Below, one piece after another: positions 39,601 to 51,533 of a stretch of DNA of 64,000 nucleotides. This stretch comes from Pleodorina starrii (lineage: Eukaryota > Chlorophyta > Chlorophyceae > Chlamydomonadales > Volvocaceae), in NCBI GenBank assembly GCA_030267565.1, contig BRXU01000021.1:1644501-1708500 (forward strand). The letters run 5' to 3'. The notes beneath the pieces were generated by a model. The model did no database searches. It had not been told where the DNA came from and saw nothing but the letters and a program-made list of their open reading frames with translations. Positions within the stretch are counted from its first letter, which is position 1. Every line of letters begins with the position of its first letter. The position numbers were made by a program, and so were the translations under genes.

Positions 39601-40974
39601 CCGTGCCGTGCAATGTGTCCTGCTGCTCCTAAAAGAAGGGACGGAAAGGGCCGCAGTCCGCGCCGGCCCCCCGCGATTCGCGATCCTGTGTGCCTGCTGC
39701 TCTACTGTTGGTGCGCCGCGTGTCCCCCCCGGGGGGGGGGCCTCCGCGGGAAGTCCCGGTCGCCCCGCGGGGGGCTCGGGGGGCGGCGACGTGTCACGCT
39801 CCATCACACCATCACACCAGGCAGCGTTACGACTGTACGACATACACCACCCGCAGACAGCAGCAGCAGCTGATGGCGATGCTGCAGGTCGCTGGCCAAA
39901 GTACCATCCGCTAGCTGCCAAAGCGACGGCCGCGCCGACCGCCGGCCAACACAGACACCACCACCGCCGCTTCAACCCGCCACCGCGGGGGTTTCGTCTT
40001 TATTCCTTCCCCACCTCCACACGCCTTTGCCGGGTGCTCTACTCCCGCCCCGCTCCGCCCCCTTCCGACAGAGCCTGAAGGATGTACCCACGCCGCCAGC
40101 CCAAACGCTTCCCTAAAAAACACCTCTTTTTTGACGGACGGGCACTGCGGGTTTGCCTTCTTGGGGTTCCGGATAGCTGCGGCGGCGGGCTCCAGAGGCG
40201 CCGCCGGATCCTCTGAAACACACATACACGCGCACACACATGCAATCAATCAATCTCGGCCCATCCTGGCCCATCCCGGCCCATGAGAAACACAACTGCT
40301 ATTTCGCCGCGCCGCGCTGCGCCGCGCGGGAGAGTGTGCCGCCACCCGCGGCACAGCGCTGGCGCACGAGGCAAGGGAGCTAAGGGGCTCTTCTCCCGCC
40401 TCCTCTACTCAACTTGGCCGTGCCACAAAGAAAAGGCGCGCAAACGAACTCTGACAGCGCAATGCGGAACAAATGCCGGAACAGACAAAAGGACAAAGGC
40501 ACCCTAAGACCCACACCGAGCAGCGGAACACAAACCGACCACCCTAACGAGCCAAAAAGCAGCACCCGGCAACCAACGGAAAGGAGCTTCGCCTCGTCCC
40601 AAGTCAAGCCCCCAAGTCCCGCCTTCCCCAAGCCCCCAAGTCCCGCCTTCCCCTTGCGGCAACACAGCACGACACAGCACAGCACAGCACAGCATGCATC
40701 ATGCAACGTGCACGTGCAGCGGCCGCGGCCGTGGCCGCGGGCTCGTTGCCGAATGCATCATGTGGAGAGGCAGGTTGGTGCCACCCGGAGCAGTCCCGGC
40801 CCCCCCGGCCCCGTCTTCACCGCCTCGCGTGTTACTTACTCATCGCGTGGTCCGCAACCCCGGCATATGCCGCGCGCGCGGCGCGTCTCTGCCTCCGCGT
40901 CTTCTCAGCCAACACAACACCCGCGCGCGCTCGCGAAGGTCGCACGCACACACACACACACACAGTAACCGGCG

Positions 40975-41425
40975 GGTCTGGAGTTCGATCCCCAGAGTCG
41001 GCACTAACTTAACCGGAAGACGTGGGATCGTACCCCACCGCTGGTCCCCCGGGTGAAAGAGATCGGGGTGTCGAAGGCTGGAGACAATGGTGTCCTCTGG
41101 TGCGCGGGGCGGCTGGAGTGGGATGCCACCAAGAAGACTAATTACGCTGCCGCAGAGCAGTGGTGGAGGAATGAGTCTGCATAGGGCCTGGACCAGACTG
41201 CATAGCAGGTGGTGGTTGGATAACTAAGCTCGGGCGGCGGCAGGCTTCCGAAGGATATAGGAGGTGGCAATGGCACCGGTGTGAGTGCCCTGGTAGATTA
41301 CGCAGCTGTAGAGCATGCGTTCGGTGGACCGAGGACAGTAGGCGCCTGGGGCTAGCTTAGCTGGCACATGGACAATCAGGTGGACGCTGTCCTGTGACGA
41401 TTACGGCGCAGCGGTTAGCACTTCC
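40975..41425 (+). mobile_element. Possible tRNA-derived SINE fragment(s)
   Basis: GGAGTTCGATCCCC near 40981 resembles a Pol III B box, and GGCGCAGCGGTTAGCAC near 41405 resembles an A box. The order and spacing are wrong for one element: the A-like box lies downstream, and the T-arm does not pair well. If real, this is the junction of two degraded copies. No target duplication was found. Confidence 0.2.
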
Positions 41426-41544
41426 CGGTGCAGTGTGCAGACAAGGTGGTACGCCCCTCCTCAACAGAGGAGTGCTTCGGCGGTCTCCCGTATGTGGGCG
41501 GGTTAGCGCCCCCGGCCAGTGTCGGCCCGGCAGATATGTAACAG

Positions 41545-41546
<2 letters not shown>

Positions 41547-41618
<72 letters not shown>
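41547..41618. repeat. (AC)36 microsatellite
   Basis: Seventy-two bases of uninterrupted AC dinucleotide, followed by a further mixed CACGCGCACAC stretch. Confidence 0.95.
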
Positions 41619-41620
<2 letters not shown>

Positions 41621-42123
41621 GCACACACACGCGCCCGCAAGTGGTGAGGCCGGCAAATTTACACAGCTCGCCCCAACTCGCCCCAACCACGCACCGCACA
41701 AGCCGACGTGCAACCACGCATGTATGCGCATTGAACTGAAACAACCAACTCGTGACGGTTAGTCGGTTGTCAATTGCGGCCGAAAACTTATAATTAAGCT
41801 AAAACAAGAGTGGCCTATAAGACTACCTGATTCAGGCATCAGCCGGCGCAACTCCCGTGCCGTGACTGCCGCTGTGCCCAACTCCGCCCCCCAATTTCAC
41901 ACCGGCGCCAAACGGCCTCCGAAACCGTCGTTCCTCCGTAAATCCCGCCCCGAAACCATCTCATGCCTCCCATCCACAAACGAGGAAGGCCTCTAACCCC
42001 ATAAGCCCTAATACCCTAAAAAACCTTAAATCCCTTTATGCCCTTCGCTTTCGCTTTCTAGGGGGAGATGCCGCGTCAATCGCGCCGGCGGTTCTCCACC
42101 ACCTCTCCCTCATCCATCGTAAG

Positions 42124-42128
42124 TTACA
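42124..42128 (-). terminator. Candidate TGTAA signal of the proline-rich gene
   Basis: TTACA on the + strand reads TGTAA on the minus strand, about 410 bp downstream of the stop codon at 42538-42540. The distance is normal for a volvocine 3' UTR. Confidence 0.4.
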
Positions 42129-42537
42129 CCTGAGCAACGCACAACGCACTCCTAGGACAGATCATTTAAATCTGAGGCGCGTGCTCTCTCTTCCTCAGAT
42201 CCCGTCGTCGTCGAACGTCGTCTTCCTTGGAAATCTCAAAATCCCCATCGCAGCAAAAACTAGAATTCAACGTCCCTCTAAGGACGCGGGACTACAAAAA
42301 CGACTACAACACTACCACGCGCGCATCAAAATGCCAAACGGCTACTACAACCGACCATGACGAGATCCAGATCCTAACCGAAACCAACGGCCGCCAACGG
42401 CCGAAATTTCAACATGGCCATTCACACCGCAAGGGCCTTCCTCCGGTCCTCAGTCGTCTCCTCCTCTACATTTATTCTGCCGCCACTGCAGCCGCTTATT
42501 CTGCTGCCGCTGCAGCAACTGCCGCTGTCTTTCCTCC

Positions 42538-43952
42538 TCACATTCGGAACGCGGTCTGCGGGCAACCAACCGCCGCGCCGCCCGAGAGCGAATCCAGCAA
42601 CGCAACCACCTTGAGCGCGGCGTGCAGGCTACGAGCCATCTGAAGCTCCTGCGGGGTCACCGTATAGCCCGGCAGGGCCAGTCCCGGCGCACCGAAACCA
42701 CCCGAAACCGCGTCGGCGGCGGCGCAGCCGCCATTGCTGACGGCCGCAGCTGGGGCCTGCGGCGGCGGAAATGCCAGCGGTGCCTGGGCGGGCACCTCCC
42801 CCGCCAGCAGCGCGAGCGCCTGCTGCCATGCCGCCAGCGTCGGCGCGGCCGCGGCGCCGCTGGCGAGGCCAGCGAAGTCCTGGACCGGCGACGGCTCGCC
42901 GGGCGCGACCGTCGAAGCTGGCGGCGAGACCGCCGGCGTCGTCAGAGCTTGCGCAAGTTCGACAGCGGCGGCGGCGGCGCCGCCGCCGCCGCTGAGACAC
43001 AGGTCATCGCTGCCGGCCAGGCTCACGCCCGCCGTCGATCCCGGGGTGGGCGTGGGCGCCTCCGGAGATGTCATCGAGGACGACGACGACTCAGCCGGCG
43101 TGCCCGCCTTGGCAGCCGGAGTGGCGGGGCCTGCGGGGTCGCTGCACGAGCTGGGAGCGATGCTGTGGGTCGCCATGCCCATCGGGACGGCGTCGGGCGA
43201 TATGCCGACGGCGCCGCCGCCCTGCTTCGCCAACGCCGCCAATGTCGCCAGCAGCGACGTCAGCGACTCGAGAGAGACCTCCTGACTGCCGACGGCAGTC
43301 GCCGCCGACGCAATCGAGCCGCCAAAGACGTCGCTGCCAAACGCGCCGCTGGCGACGGGGCCAGGGCCGGCGGCAAAAGGGTTAAGGGGGCCGCTAAACG
43401 GCGGCGGCGGCGCCGCCGCCGCCGCCGCCTGACCAAACAGGCCCGCGTATGGATTGCCGTACGGCGCCGACGAGGCGGCGGCCATGGCAGCGGCGGCCGC
43501 GGCAGCGGCCGAGTTGCTCGCGGCAAAGCCGGGGCAGGGCGGGCTGGTGCCAAAGGCTGACAGCTGCTGCAGCTGCTGCTGCAGGATAGCGGCCTCGTCC
43601 GGCGGCGTGGGGCAGCAGTCGTCGTCGTCGCTGGGGCGCTGGTAGAGCGCGAAGGGGCTTCGGACCTCGGGGAGTGCGGCCATGACGGCGGCCACGTCGG
43701 CGCTTGGCGGCTGCGGAACAGGCGCCCGCGGCGGCGGCGGCGGTGGAGGCGGTGGCGGCGGCGGCGGCGGCGAAGACGCCTGTGGGTTGAGGCTGCTGCT
43801 AGAGCTGAGGCGCCGAGGTGGCGGCGGCGGCGGCGGTGGCACCACAGCGGAGTAGCAGCCGCCGCCGCGAGGAGTGTTCGAGGCTCGGGAGTACAAACCG
43901 TTGGCGCCGCTTCCCATGCTGGGCAGGCGTCCGCTATCCGCAGGCGCCAGCA

Positions 43953-43984
<32 letters not shown>

Positions 43985-44724
43985 ACAGCACCGGCGGTGA
44001 AGCTGCCGCGACCGTTGACGCCGCCCAGTGGCGACGGGCTGCGCGGGCCGACGGGTGCCGCCGCCGCGCCGCCGCTGCCGCCAGACGGGCTGTTTTGCGG
44101 CGATGACGACACAGACTGGCGACCGGTAGCGTTGCCATTGCCGCCGCCGGGCATCGACGATGCAATACGCTGCGCCGCCAGTGTCTGGAGCTTGGACGAG
44201 AGCTCCAGCGCCGCCGCCAGGCTACTGTCCGTACCGTCCTGCAGCGCCGCCGCCACCAGCATCTGAGCCTCTTGAACGGTGGGCACCTTGAAGCCGGCGT
44301 CGCCGTCAACGGTGGCGGTGGCGGCAGCATCGACGGCGACGTGTATGCCGCCGTCAGCGGCGCCGCCGGCCGGGTTTCGCGGCGGTGGAGGCGGCGGCGG
44401 TGGCGGCACGACGGCCGGATAGCCGTTGGCGTACGGCGCGTTGAAGGGTACGGCAACCGAGTTGGACGAGCGGCTGCGGAGGCGCTCTGGGTCGGATCGC
44501 GGCGGCGGCGGCGGCGGGGGCTGCACAAGCGCAGAAGGGGGTCGGGGCGTGCTGTTCTTACTTGGCGGCGGCGGCGGCGGCGGCGGCGGCCAGCAGTCGG
44601 CGCCGACAGGCGTTCCTGCGCCGCCGCGCGAGTTCTGCGTAACGAGCACCGAGCCGTCGCCGGCGGAAGTCGCCAGCGCGCCAAGGTCCAGAGGCGGGCA
44701 GTACGACACTTGTCCCTCACGTGG

Positions 44725-44755
<31 letters not shown>

Positions 44756-45684
44756 GGCGCGCCGCCATAGTTGTTGGCGGCGCCGCTGCCGGCGCTGTTT
44801 CTGCGCACAGAGCTGCGGCTCATGAGGGAGCCTCGCTGGCTGCCCCCCGCTGGGGTTCCGTCGCCTGTCCGGCCGCCCGCAGCGGCGCCGGCGCCGGCGC
44901 CGTCGCGCGGCGGCGGCGGCGGCGGCTGGCCGGCAGCATAGTAGTCCTCGGGACTGGCTCCGGAACCATAGTCCGAGGCCTGACCCGACCGGCTGTGGAC
45001 CGGCGACTGTCGCGGCGAAGCGCTTGAGCTGGAGCTCGAAGCAATCCGGACGGGGCCAGACGGAGACTGGGGAAGCGGCGCCGGTGCCGCCACGGGTGCG
45101 GCAGAGGACGCACTCGTGCCGCCGCGGGGCGGCGGCGGTGGCGGAGGCGGCTGAGTCATGGGGAGGCGAGGGTTGGCGGCCACGGCAAAGGTAGAGGCGG
45201 TGCCGTTGGAGGCGGTGCCGTTGTGCTTGTGGTGGTTGTGGTGGTTGAAGTGTTGGTTGTGGTGGTTGTGGTGGTGGTGCAAGGAGTAGGCGGAGCGGTC
45301 CGGCACACTGCGCGAGGTGACGAGCGGTGGCGGGAGATGCTGGTTATTGTAGGCGTGTTGCTTACTGCCGCCACCACCGCCGCCGGTATTGACGCGGCCA
45401 CTGCTTGCGTTCTCGGCGACGTCGTAGCTCCAAGGATTGTTGGGGGGAATAACTGCGGAGGTGGAGGGCTGCAGGAGCTGGGTTGGTAGGGCGGTAGGCT
45501 TGTAGGCAGGGGGCTTGGAAGGCTTGGCGGGCTGCGCAAACTCGATGGCGAAGGTCAAGTCGGCGGGCAGCAGGCTCTCCAGGTTAAGATCCATGCCATC
45601 GGGCTGGTGCTGCACCTCGGCGAAAGCGGATGGAGGATGACGGATGGGCGCCGTGGCCATTCCCGGGTGGACGACCTCGGCCAT
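42538..45684 (-). CDS. Large proline-rich low-complexity protein (1048 aa)
   Basis: One uninterrupted reading frame from ATG at 45684 to TGA at 42538. The N-terminus (MAEVVHPGMATAPI, then MDLNLESLLPADLTFAIEF) and C-terminus (YTVTPQELQMARSLHAALK) are the only parts of normal complexity. In between are more than ten runs of 7-13 prolines, separated by Gly/Ser/Ala-rich spacers and often preceded by VV or followed by R. An LESLTSLLATLAALAKQ helix lies in the C-terminal third. No signal peptide, transmembrane segment or known domain is visible. The layout suggests a scaffold or profilin/SH3/WW-binding protein, but this is composition only. The opposite strand also has long GC-driven frames. I prefer this frame for its length, ATG start, sensible ends and nearby TGTAA. 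An unrecognised intron remains possible. Confidence 0.6.
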
Positions 45685-45937
45685 GATTGTGTGGCCAAGG
45701 AGTCAAATTTACGGCGCGGCCTGAGATGCACAGCAAATTCGAGGTTGGCGGGAGAAGATGGGCAGAAGATGAGCGGGAACGCGTTGGCACCGGCAGCAAG
45801 GGCAGCCAGAGAAACTTTGTAATTTCAACTAAGGGTTGTAACCAGTTCTGATTGAACGAGCTTCGAAATGGTCTGGGTGCGGTGGTGCGAGACGCAAACA
45901 CCGCCAAAGAGAGGATGTGTAGCTATGTGCACGAAAA

Positions 45938-46540
45938 ATGCAGGAAGCAGATGTGATAATAAAACTAAGTAGCACAGTCACAGTTTCAAGGCACAACTCG
46001 CTTAGCAGCCGTTTGCAACCGCAGCAGGTTGTCCGGACGCGGATGTTCAAACAGGCTTTCAGACACATTCAGCTAAACATAATTAACAAAGATGAGCTCC
46101 TTTTTCCTCAAACAAATTTGCAATGGGCCGCGCCGGCAATGCCACAACACATTCAACGCGGTTTCCGCGGAACCCACCTCGTCGAAACCTGCCAGGCCGA
46201 ATTCAAGCTAAGATTAAGACTAAGACGGATCTGTGTCAGTGCTGCTCGGGAAGCTGCGACGGTCGCCAACGCCGATGCTCAATTGGCTTCGCACTACGTG
46301 CTTAGGTACTATCCAGAGAGACCTTGGCCGCCGATGGTGGAAAGCAAGGGGTCAATACTGGAGGACCTGTCGCTGCTGCGGCACAGTGGATGGCGCTGTG
46401 CTCAACGAGTGACGCGTGGGTGCAGGGCAGTTTCCGGGCCAAACTATGTTAATCTAGAGGCCATGAATCCTAAGGCTTCTCTAAGCTATGCGAGAGCCCA
46501 TACTGCGTGCTACTCTTGCGAGTTGCGCGGTGCGACGTGA
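45938..46540 (+). CDS. Weak hypothetical ORF (200 aa)
   Basis: ATG-started frame with moderate GC content, divergent from the proline-rich gene. TGTAA follows at 46856-46860. It contains IQRGFRG, which fits the first half of a calmodulin-binding IQ motif (IQxxxRG) but lacks the last basic residue. No other domain is recognisable. It may be chance or one exon of a spliced gene. Confidence 0.2.
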   Translation: MQEADVIIKLSSTVTVSRHNSLSSRLQPQQVVRTRMFKQAFRHIQLNIINKDELLFPQTNLQWAAPAMPQHIQRGFRGTHLVETCQAEFKLRLRLRRICVSAAREAATVANADAQLASHYVLRYYPERPWPPMVESKGSILEDLSLLRHSGWRCAQRVTRGCRAVSGPNYVNLEAMNPKASLSYARAHTACYSCELRGAT

Positions 46541-49500
46541 TGTTGATGTTGGGTCTGGCATCATCCGGAGTGCTTTTGGCGGGCGAGTCGCAACGGGCTC
46601 GGTACGGAGACTACTGTCTCTAACTTCTGTTCACAACTTCAGGGAAGGACATTGAAAGATTTTATTTTCAAGCTGCATATCTGGCAGCATTTGCTCACAA
46701 AGGGATCATGACAAGTTTCCTGAGGTGCGACCCGTCCCCTTCCAGTGCAACGTCCCACAACCTAACCTGGATATCCTAACCGGAAGTATACTTCTTGAAA
46801 TTGATAATTGTGACATTTCGATTATTGATTGGGGATTGTTCGTGGGCTCCTGGCGTGTAAGCAAGTATTGCGTAGCGAGGCTGATGGGGCGCCTCGCCGA
46901 CCAAATGACAGTTTCATTTATAATATAAATTTACATACTTTGACATATTTATTCATACACTGGCATTAACGGTGTGGCATACACGCGTGCACGGTGCACC
47001 GCCTCCTACTGAGTCAGCTCCCACCTCGCCGAGTGCACAACATCCAAAGCGTGCCCCGATGCAGCCTTACGACCAGTGGGAGCGCATTCTTCCCAATAAG
47101 CTCAACTCATCCAGTTACGCAGGATGTTGACGCGCGTGGCTGCATCCAGATGCGACTCGCTCGCGCGGCAACCGCCAGCCGTTCACAAGAAGTTTGTCAG
47201 GCTCCCGCAGAAACCCTGATAAACTACAACAAAAACCAGGAGAGGCCCTGCAATCTGGTCGACCTGGGCTTCTTACGCAACGAATGCCATTGTAGGCGAT
47301 TGTCGCGACACACGTGCCCCCCACCCCTACCTGTAGGACGCAAGTTTTTCTTGCCGCTGCGCCTGTCCCGGATCGGGAAGCATGAAGGCTGCGCTCCACT
47401 GCCGGTGGAATAGTGCGTGGGGGGCGGGCGGGGCGCTCCGTCAGAGTGTGCGCACCGCAGAAACTCGCGGCGAGGGCCTGCGGTGTGCGGTCAGGTCTTA
47501 CAGCGGTCAGGTCATACCACCCACCCTGCCCCGCCCCTCTTACCGTTTGCATGAGCCGCGCCGCCGCCGGCTTGCTCCCCATTTGGGTTTAGCCGCGCCC
47601 CCGCCGGCTTGCTTGCCGGCTTGCTTCTCATTTGGGTTTAGTCGCGCCGCCACCGGCTTGCTTGCCGGCTTGCTTCTCATTTGGGTTTAGCCGCGCCGCC
47701 GCCGGCTTGCTCATCTTTGGGCTTCGGGGGAGGACTCTGACCTATGTTCCTGTGCAGCGCAATTCGCAAAACCGGTGTTTATGGGTCCGCACCAAGTCAC
47801 TTCACTTCACTTCATTTCACTCAAGGCGGTTTTGCGCTCTCATCCTCATCATCGCAAGAACCCCCCGCCCGCCCGTCGTTTGGGGCGCCGCACGTATCCA
47901 CCTAAGGCTGCGTCGGATCGGAAGCACCCGGAAGAACAAAACCGGCTGGTCCACCTGGCGCGTCCGGTCCGCGCAGCCGGAAAACTAGCAGATGGGCGGT
48001 GCCGTAATCAGAGTCAGACCAACAGCAGCCGGCACATCGTTTCTCGTGTGGCTTAGGAGGGGGTTGGGGATGGGCGGGGGCGGGGGAGCGGCGCCGCCTA
48101 GTGCCCAGTCGCTGCGGAAGCGAGGATTGGGCGGTGTGCCCCCGCCGCGCGCCGCCCACCCACTTGGTGCCCACTTGGCTCCCCCGTCTGGAAGCTCCGC
48201 GGACCGTATCGAAGCTGCGCCGTACCCGTATTGCGTCATGATGCCAACGGTGTACCGTAGACGTTGGCGCAGACAGCGTCCCCGGATGTCCCCGGAACAC
48301 CATTCGATTTGATTCGGGGACTGTGATTGCCCCCGTCGAGGTCCCGTCGAGGCTTGTGGGAGGCGCGCGGCGTGCCGCGGGGGAGTAACACGGATGCATA
48401 AAGACACGCACGGACACGCACAGACACAGCAACACAGACGCCATGCAGGGAGCGCTGGGGGAGCGGGGGACAAGGGAGCGCGCCGCCCCGGACTGAGGAA
48501 GCAGGACCAAGGAATGCCATTGCTGCTGCCCGGACCGCTGAATCACCAACCAGCTTTTCGTTTGGCCTGTGGGCCACTCAAGTGCGCGATCCGAAGATTC
48601 TTCCGAAGATTCCGCGTCCCGCTATTGGATCACCCGGATCACACAAGGAGTGGTTGGAGGGGTGGCATCGCGGCGGCGTCGGACGTTTGTTCACGTCCTA
48701 CGAACGTTGAGGGCGACTCAGGTCATGTGTGGGGACTGGGGAGGAGCAGCGGGCAGAAAGAATCGCATCTTACGTCTTACAGCGGACCGCACCCACACGG
48801 CGGGTACCGTCATACGAATCGACGCTGACACATTTCGGTAGGCTTAGATGGATTGATGCACACGAAGATGCATCACAACCGACCTTGCCGCGCAGGAGCA
48901 GTGCGGTCTGCGCAGTCCTGTCCTGCGCCCCCTCCCTTCTCACCGCCACCAACTAAGCTCCACTCGTTCATAAACGCAGAGGCGAGGAGCGAGAGCCCAC
49001 AACACAAACGCGGACGTCCCAACCGAAAACAAAGAAGAGCGCCGACAAGAGAATAAACACATAAGGGGGGGCGGAGGACGTTTGGCCCCCGTTTGGCTTG
49101 GCCGAGATAGCAGCAGTGAAGATGTCGCTCGGCAGGTCACATCACATCACATCACATCACGTCAGGCAGTCAGTCGGACGGTCAGTTGGACAGTTGTTCA
49201 AGGCACTTGGGCACCCGGGGACTTTGAAGGCGCATGCCCCCAATGGCCCAAGCTAGGGTTTGCGGGCATGACCGCGAAAAAAAACGTAACACACGACGTG
49301 CGCGTGTTGTTGCGTCCACGTTACACCCTCGCAAAAGTCAAAGTCGTGGTTCAAGGTCCGCAACAGCAAGCGCATACTAACCCCATAGCACGCAGCACGC
49401 AGCGCAAGGTCGACAGTACGGCAGAGCGTCGCAGCGAGACGGTTGTTGGTTACAACAACAACAACCGCTGACCCCCTACGGGGCCGTGCACATTCAGGGC

Positions 49501-50408
49501 CGGAAGCATAGCCCGGGAGGCAGTCCTATCTATCATTTGGTCTCTGTACCGACGCTAGGGATCTATCGTGAAATATCAACACGCTTCAGTCGCTGTAATC
49601 GCCCCACACCTTGTACGTGAGCAAGTACGACACGTAATCACGGCAACATCAATACCCGCATCTTGAATAATAAAAAACCTCCTGCAACACCCATGTACAT
49701 ACATTTCAAAGAAAGAGAAAGAGAGAGAGAGAGAAAGGCAGAAACGAAGAGAGGAAGAGGGACGGCACGACGCAGGGCGTCCCAGCCGTACGACTCCGTC
49801 CTAATTGCCGTACCACTTGAGGAAGGATCCCATCGACCCACGACGGAAAACATGGCGCCAATGTTTCGCACAATACCCATTCAGGGTTGGGCCACAGTGA
49901 CCCACTGTACAACCGTCCAACAGCTATATTGCTAAACAGCGGTCTAGTGGTGCAAAATCGGCACCCGCTCTCCTCCCTCTCTGTTTTACCTGATGTACTA
50001 CACTAATCATTGGCCGCCTCCCCCTCTCCCGCACCCGGCGGGGCTCCCTGGAATCTGACCAACCTTGGTCACGGATACCGGTACGAGGCCCGTCACGTCA
50101 CACGGCAGAATCCACCGCATCATTTGGTGGCTCCATGCCTTGCCCTGCCCTGCCCTGCCTCCTCTACGCCAGGGCCTACAGCTGTCCATCCGCCGGGCCC
50201 CCACCAGGCATCCACCAATATCCATTACGCGTGCAACGCGCGCAGCACAACACAACACAACGCGCAAGCAAACCCTTGAGAAAACAACCCTACCTTCTTT
50301 AAAACTAAATCTGATCGATCCCCCGACTGCCGACCCATCAACTTTCGGGCCCCTCTACACCGACTTGCCGCCGTCACCAGGTCATCAATCCCCACTCAGC
50401 CCTCGCCC
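46541..50408. other. Intergenic DNA before the kinase 3' end
   Basis: No supported gene. It contains the 49-bp repeat at 47554-47720, an AT-rich patch near 46900-46960, a GA-rich microsatellite at 49708-49735 and short CACA/GACA repeats near 48400. A minus-strand TGTAA at 49450-49454 could end the kinase transcript, 955 bp past its stop. Confidence 0.45.
47554..47720. repeat. 49-bp tandem repeat
   Basis: Units begin at 47554, 47592, 47641 and 47690. The first is shortened to 38 bp and the last is incomplete. Each has GCCGCGCCGCCGCCGGCTTGC followed by CATTTGGGTTTAG. GGGTTTAG resembles plant-type telomere sequence, but the unit is not telomeric. Confidence 0.8.
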
Positions 50409-51480
50409 TCACGGGGCTCCAAACTGACCCATCCACGCAGTCAGGAACGCCTCCCGCGCGGCGTCATCGCCACCGCCTCCGCCGCCGCCAAGGCAGCCCC
50501 CCTCGCACTGTACCAGGGCTGCCCCCGCCGCCGCCTTGCGGCTGCTGCCGATGCTGACATACACCAGCCCATCGCCCTCATGTAGGGCGCCGCCCTGCGA
50601 CCCGCCGGCCCCGCTGACGACGACGACGGCGCCGTCGCTGCCGCAGCCGCCGTTGCAGGTGGCCCGCGGCGTCGCCGTCGCGGCGGCCTGCACTGGACTC
50701 TGCCCCGCCGCCGCTGCCACCACCGCCAGCTCGCGAGGAGTGGGCGCCGGCCGAATGAAGCTGACCTGCGTAGGCGAGTCCGTAGCCATGGCCGCAGCGG
50801 GCGCCGCCGTCGCCGCCCGCGGCGTCGCGTCCACCGTCGTACGGCGGCTGGCGCACAGGCTGCCGTACCCTGTCGCCGTCGAGGCGAACGACGCCGAATC
50901 GGCAGCGGCGGCGGCGCGCGGGGAGCCGCGGCAGGGCTGCTGGACTACGGCGGCGGCGGATGCGGCGGCGGCGGCGGTGGCGCCACGCTGCTGCTGCGGA
51001 CTGCTGGTACAGCTGAGCGCCGCAGAGGGCAGTACGGCGACGACCGGCGCCGCAGGCGACGGCTCGGAAGCGCTGTTGCGCAGCACGTCCGTCATCGGCA
51101 CGTCGCCGCCGCTGCCGTTGCACGACGCCGCCGCCGGCGCATCGGCACTCGCGCTGGCCATGGCGGCGCCGTCGCCGCCGCCGCCGCTGCAGCGGCTGTG
51201 CGCGGCGTCGTGCGCATTGTGGTCGAAGACGGCGCTGGCGCCGCTACCTGCCGCCCGCAGCGCCGCCGCCTGCTGATGCGGCGACTGTTGTTGTTGTTGC
51301 TGCTGCTGTTGCTGGACGACGACGGCCAGCTGCATGGCTTCCTGCAGCTTCTGGATCATGCCTTGGATCTGATCCAGCGGCAACTTGCTGAGATCCAGGA
51401 GCTGCTGCTGCTGCAGTGCGCGCAGTTGCTGATCGACCGACGCGGCCACCGTGCCTGCCTGCTGCTGCTGCTGCTGTGGG

Positions 51481-51533
<53 letters not shown>

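Larger units (their letters stand above)
36622..42120. other. Gene-poor region after the protease array
   Basis: No gene supported. It holds GTGTGC/CACACA low-complexity patches (37350-37450, 39240-39300), a (GATA)n run near 38813, ACAGC repeats near 40670 and a long (AC)n tract (41547-41618). Possible Pol III box motifs lie at 40979-41421. ORFs up to about 250 codons occur on both strands but have no domains, conserved motifs or splice logic. Confidence 0.5.

Noticed and set aside
43260..44768. 502-codon Arg-rich minus-strand ORF inside the proline-rich gene
   Set aside because: It is a frame-shifted reading of proline and glycine codons (CCG read as CGC/GCC), with no independent features.
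50536..51276. + strand ORFs opposite the kinase tail
   Set aside because: They are shadows of the low-complexity tail exon; the kinase domain fixes the coding strand as minus.
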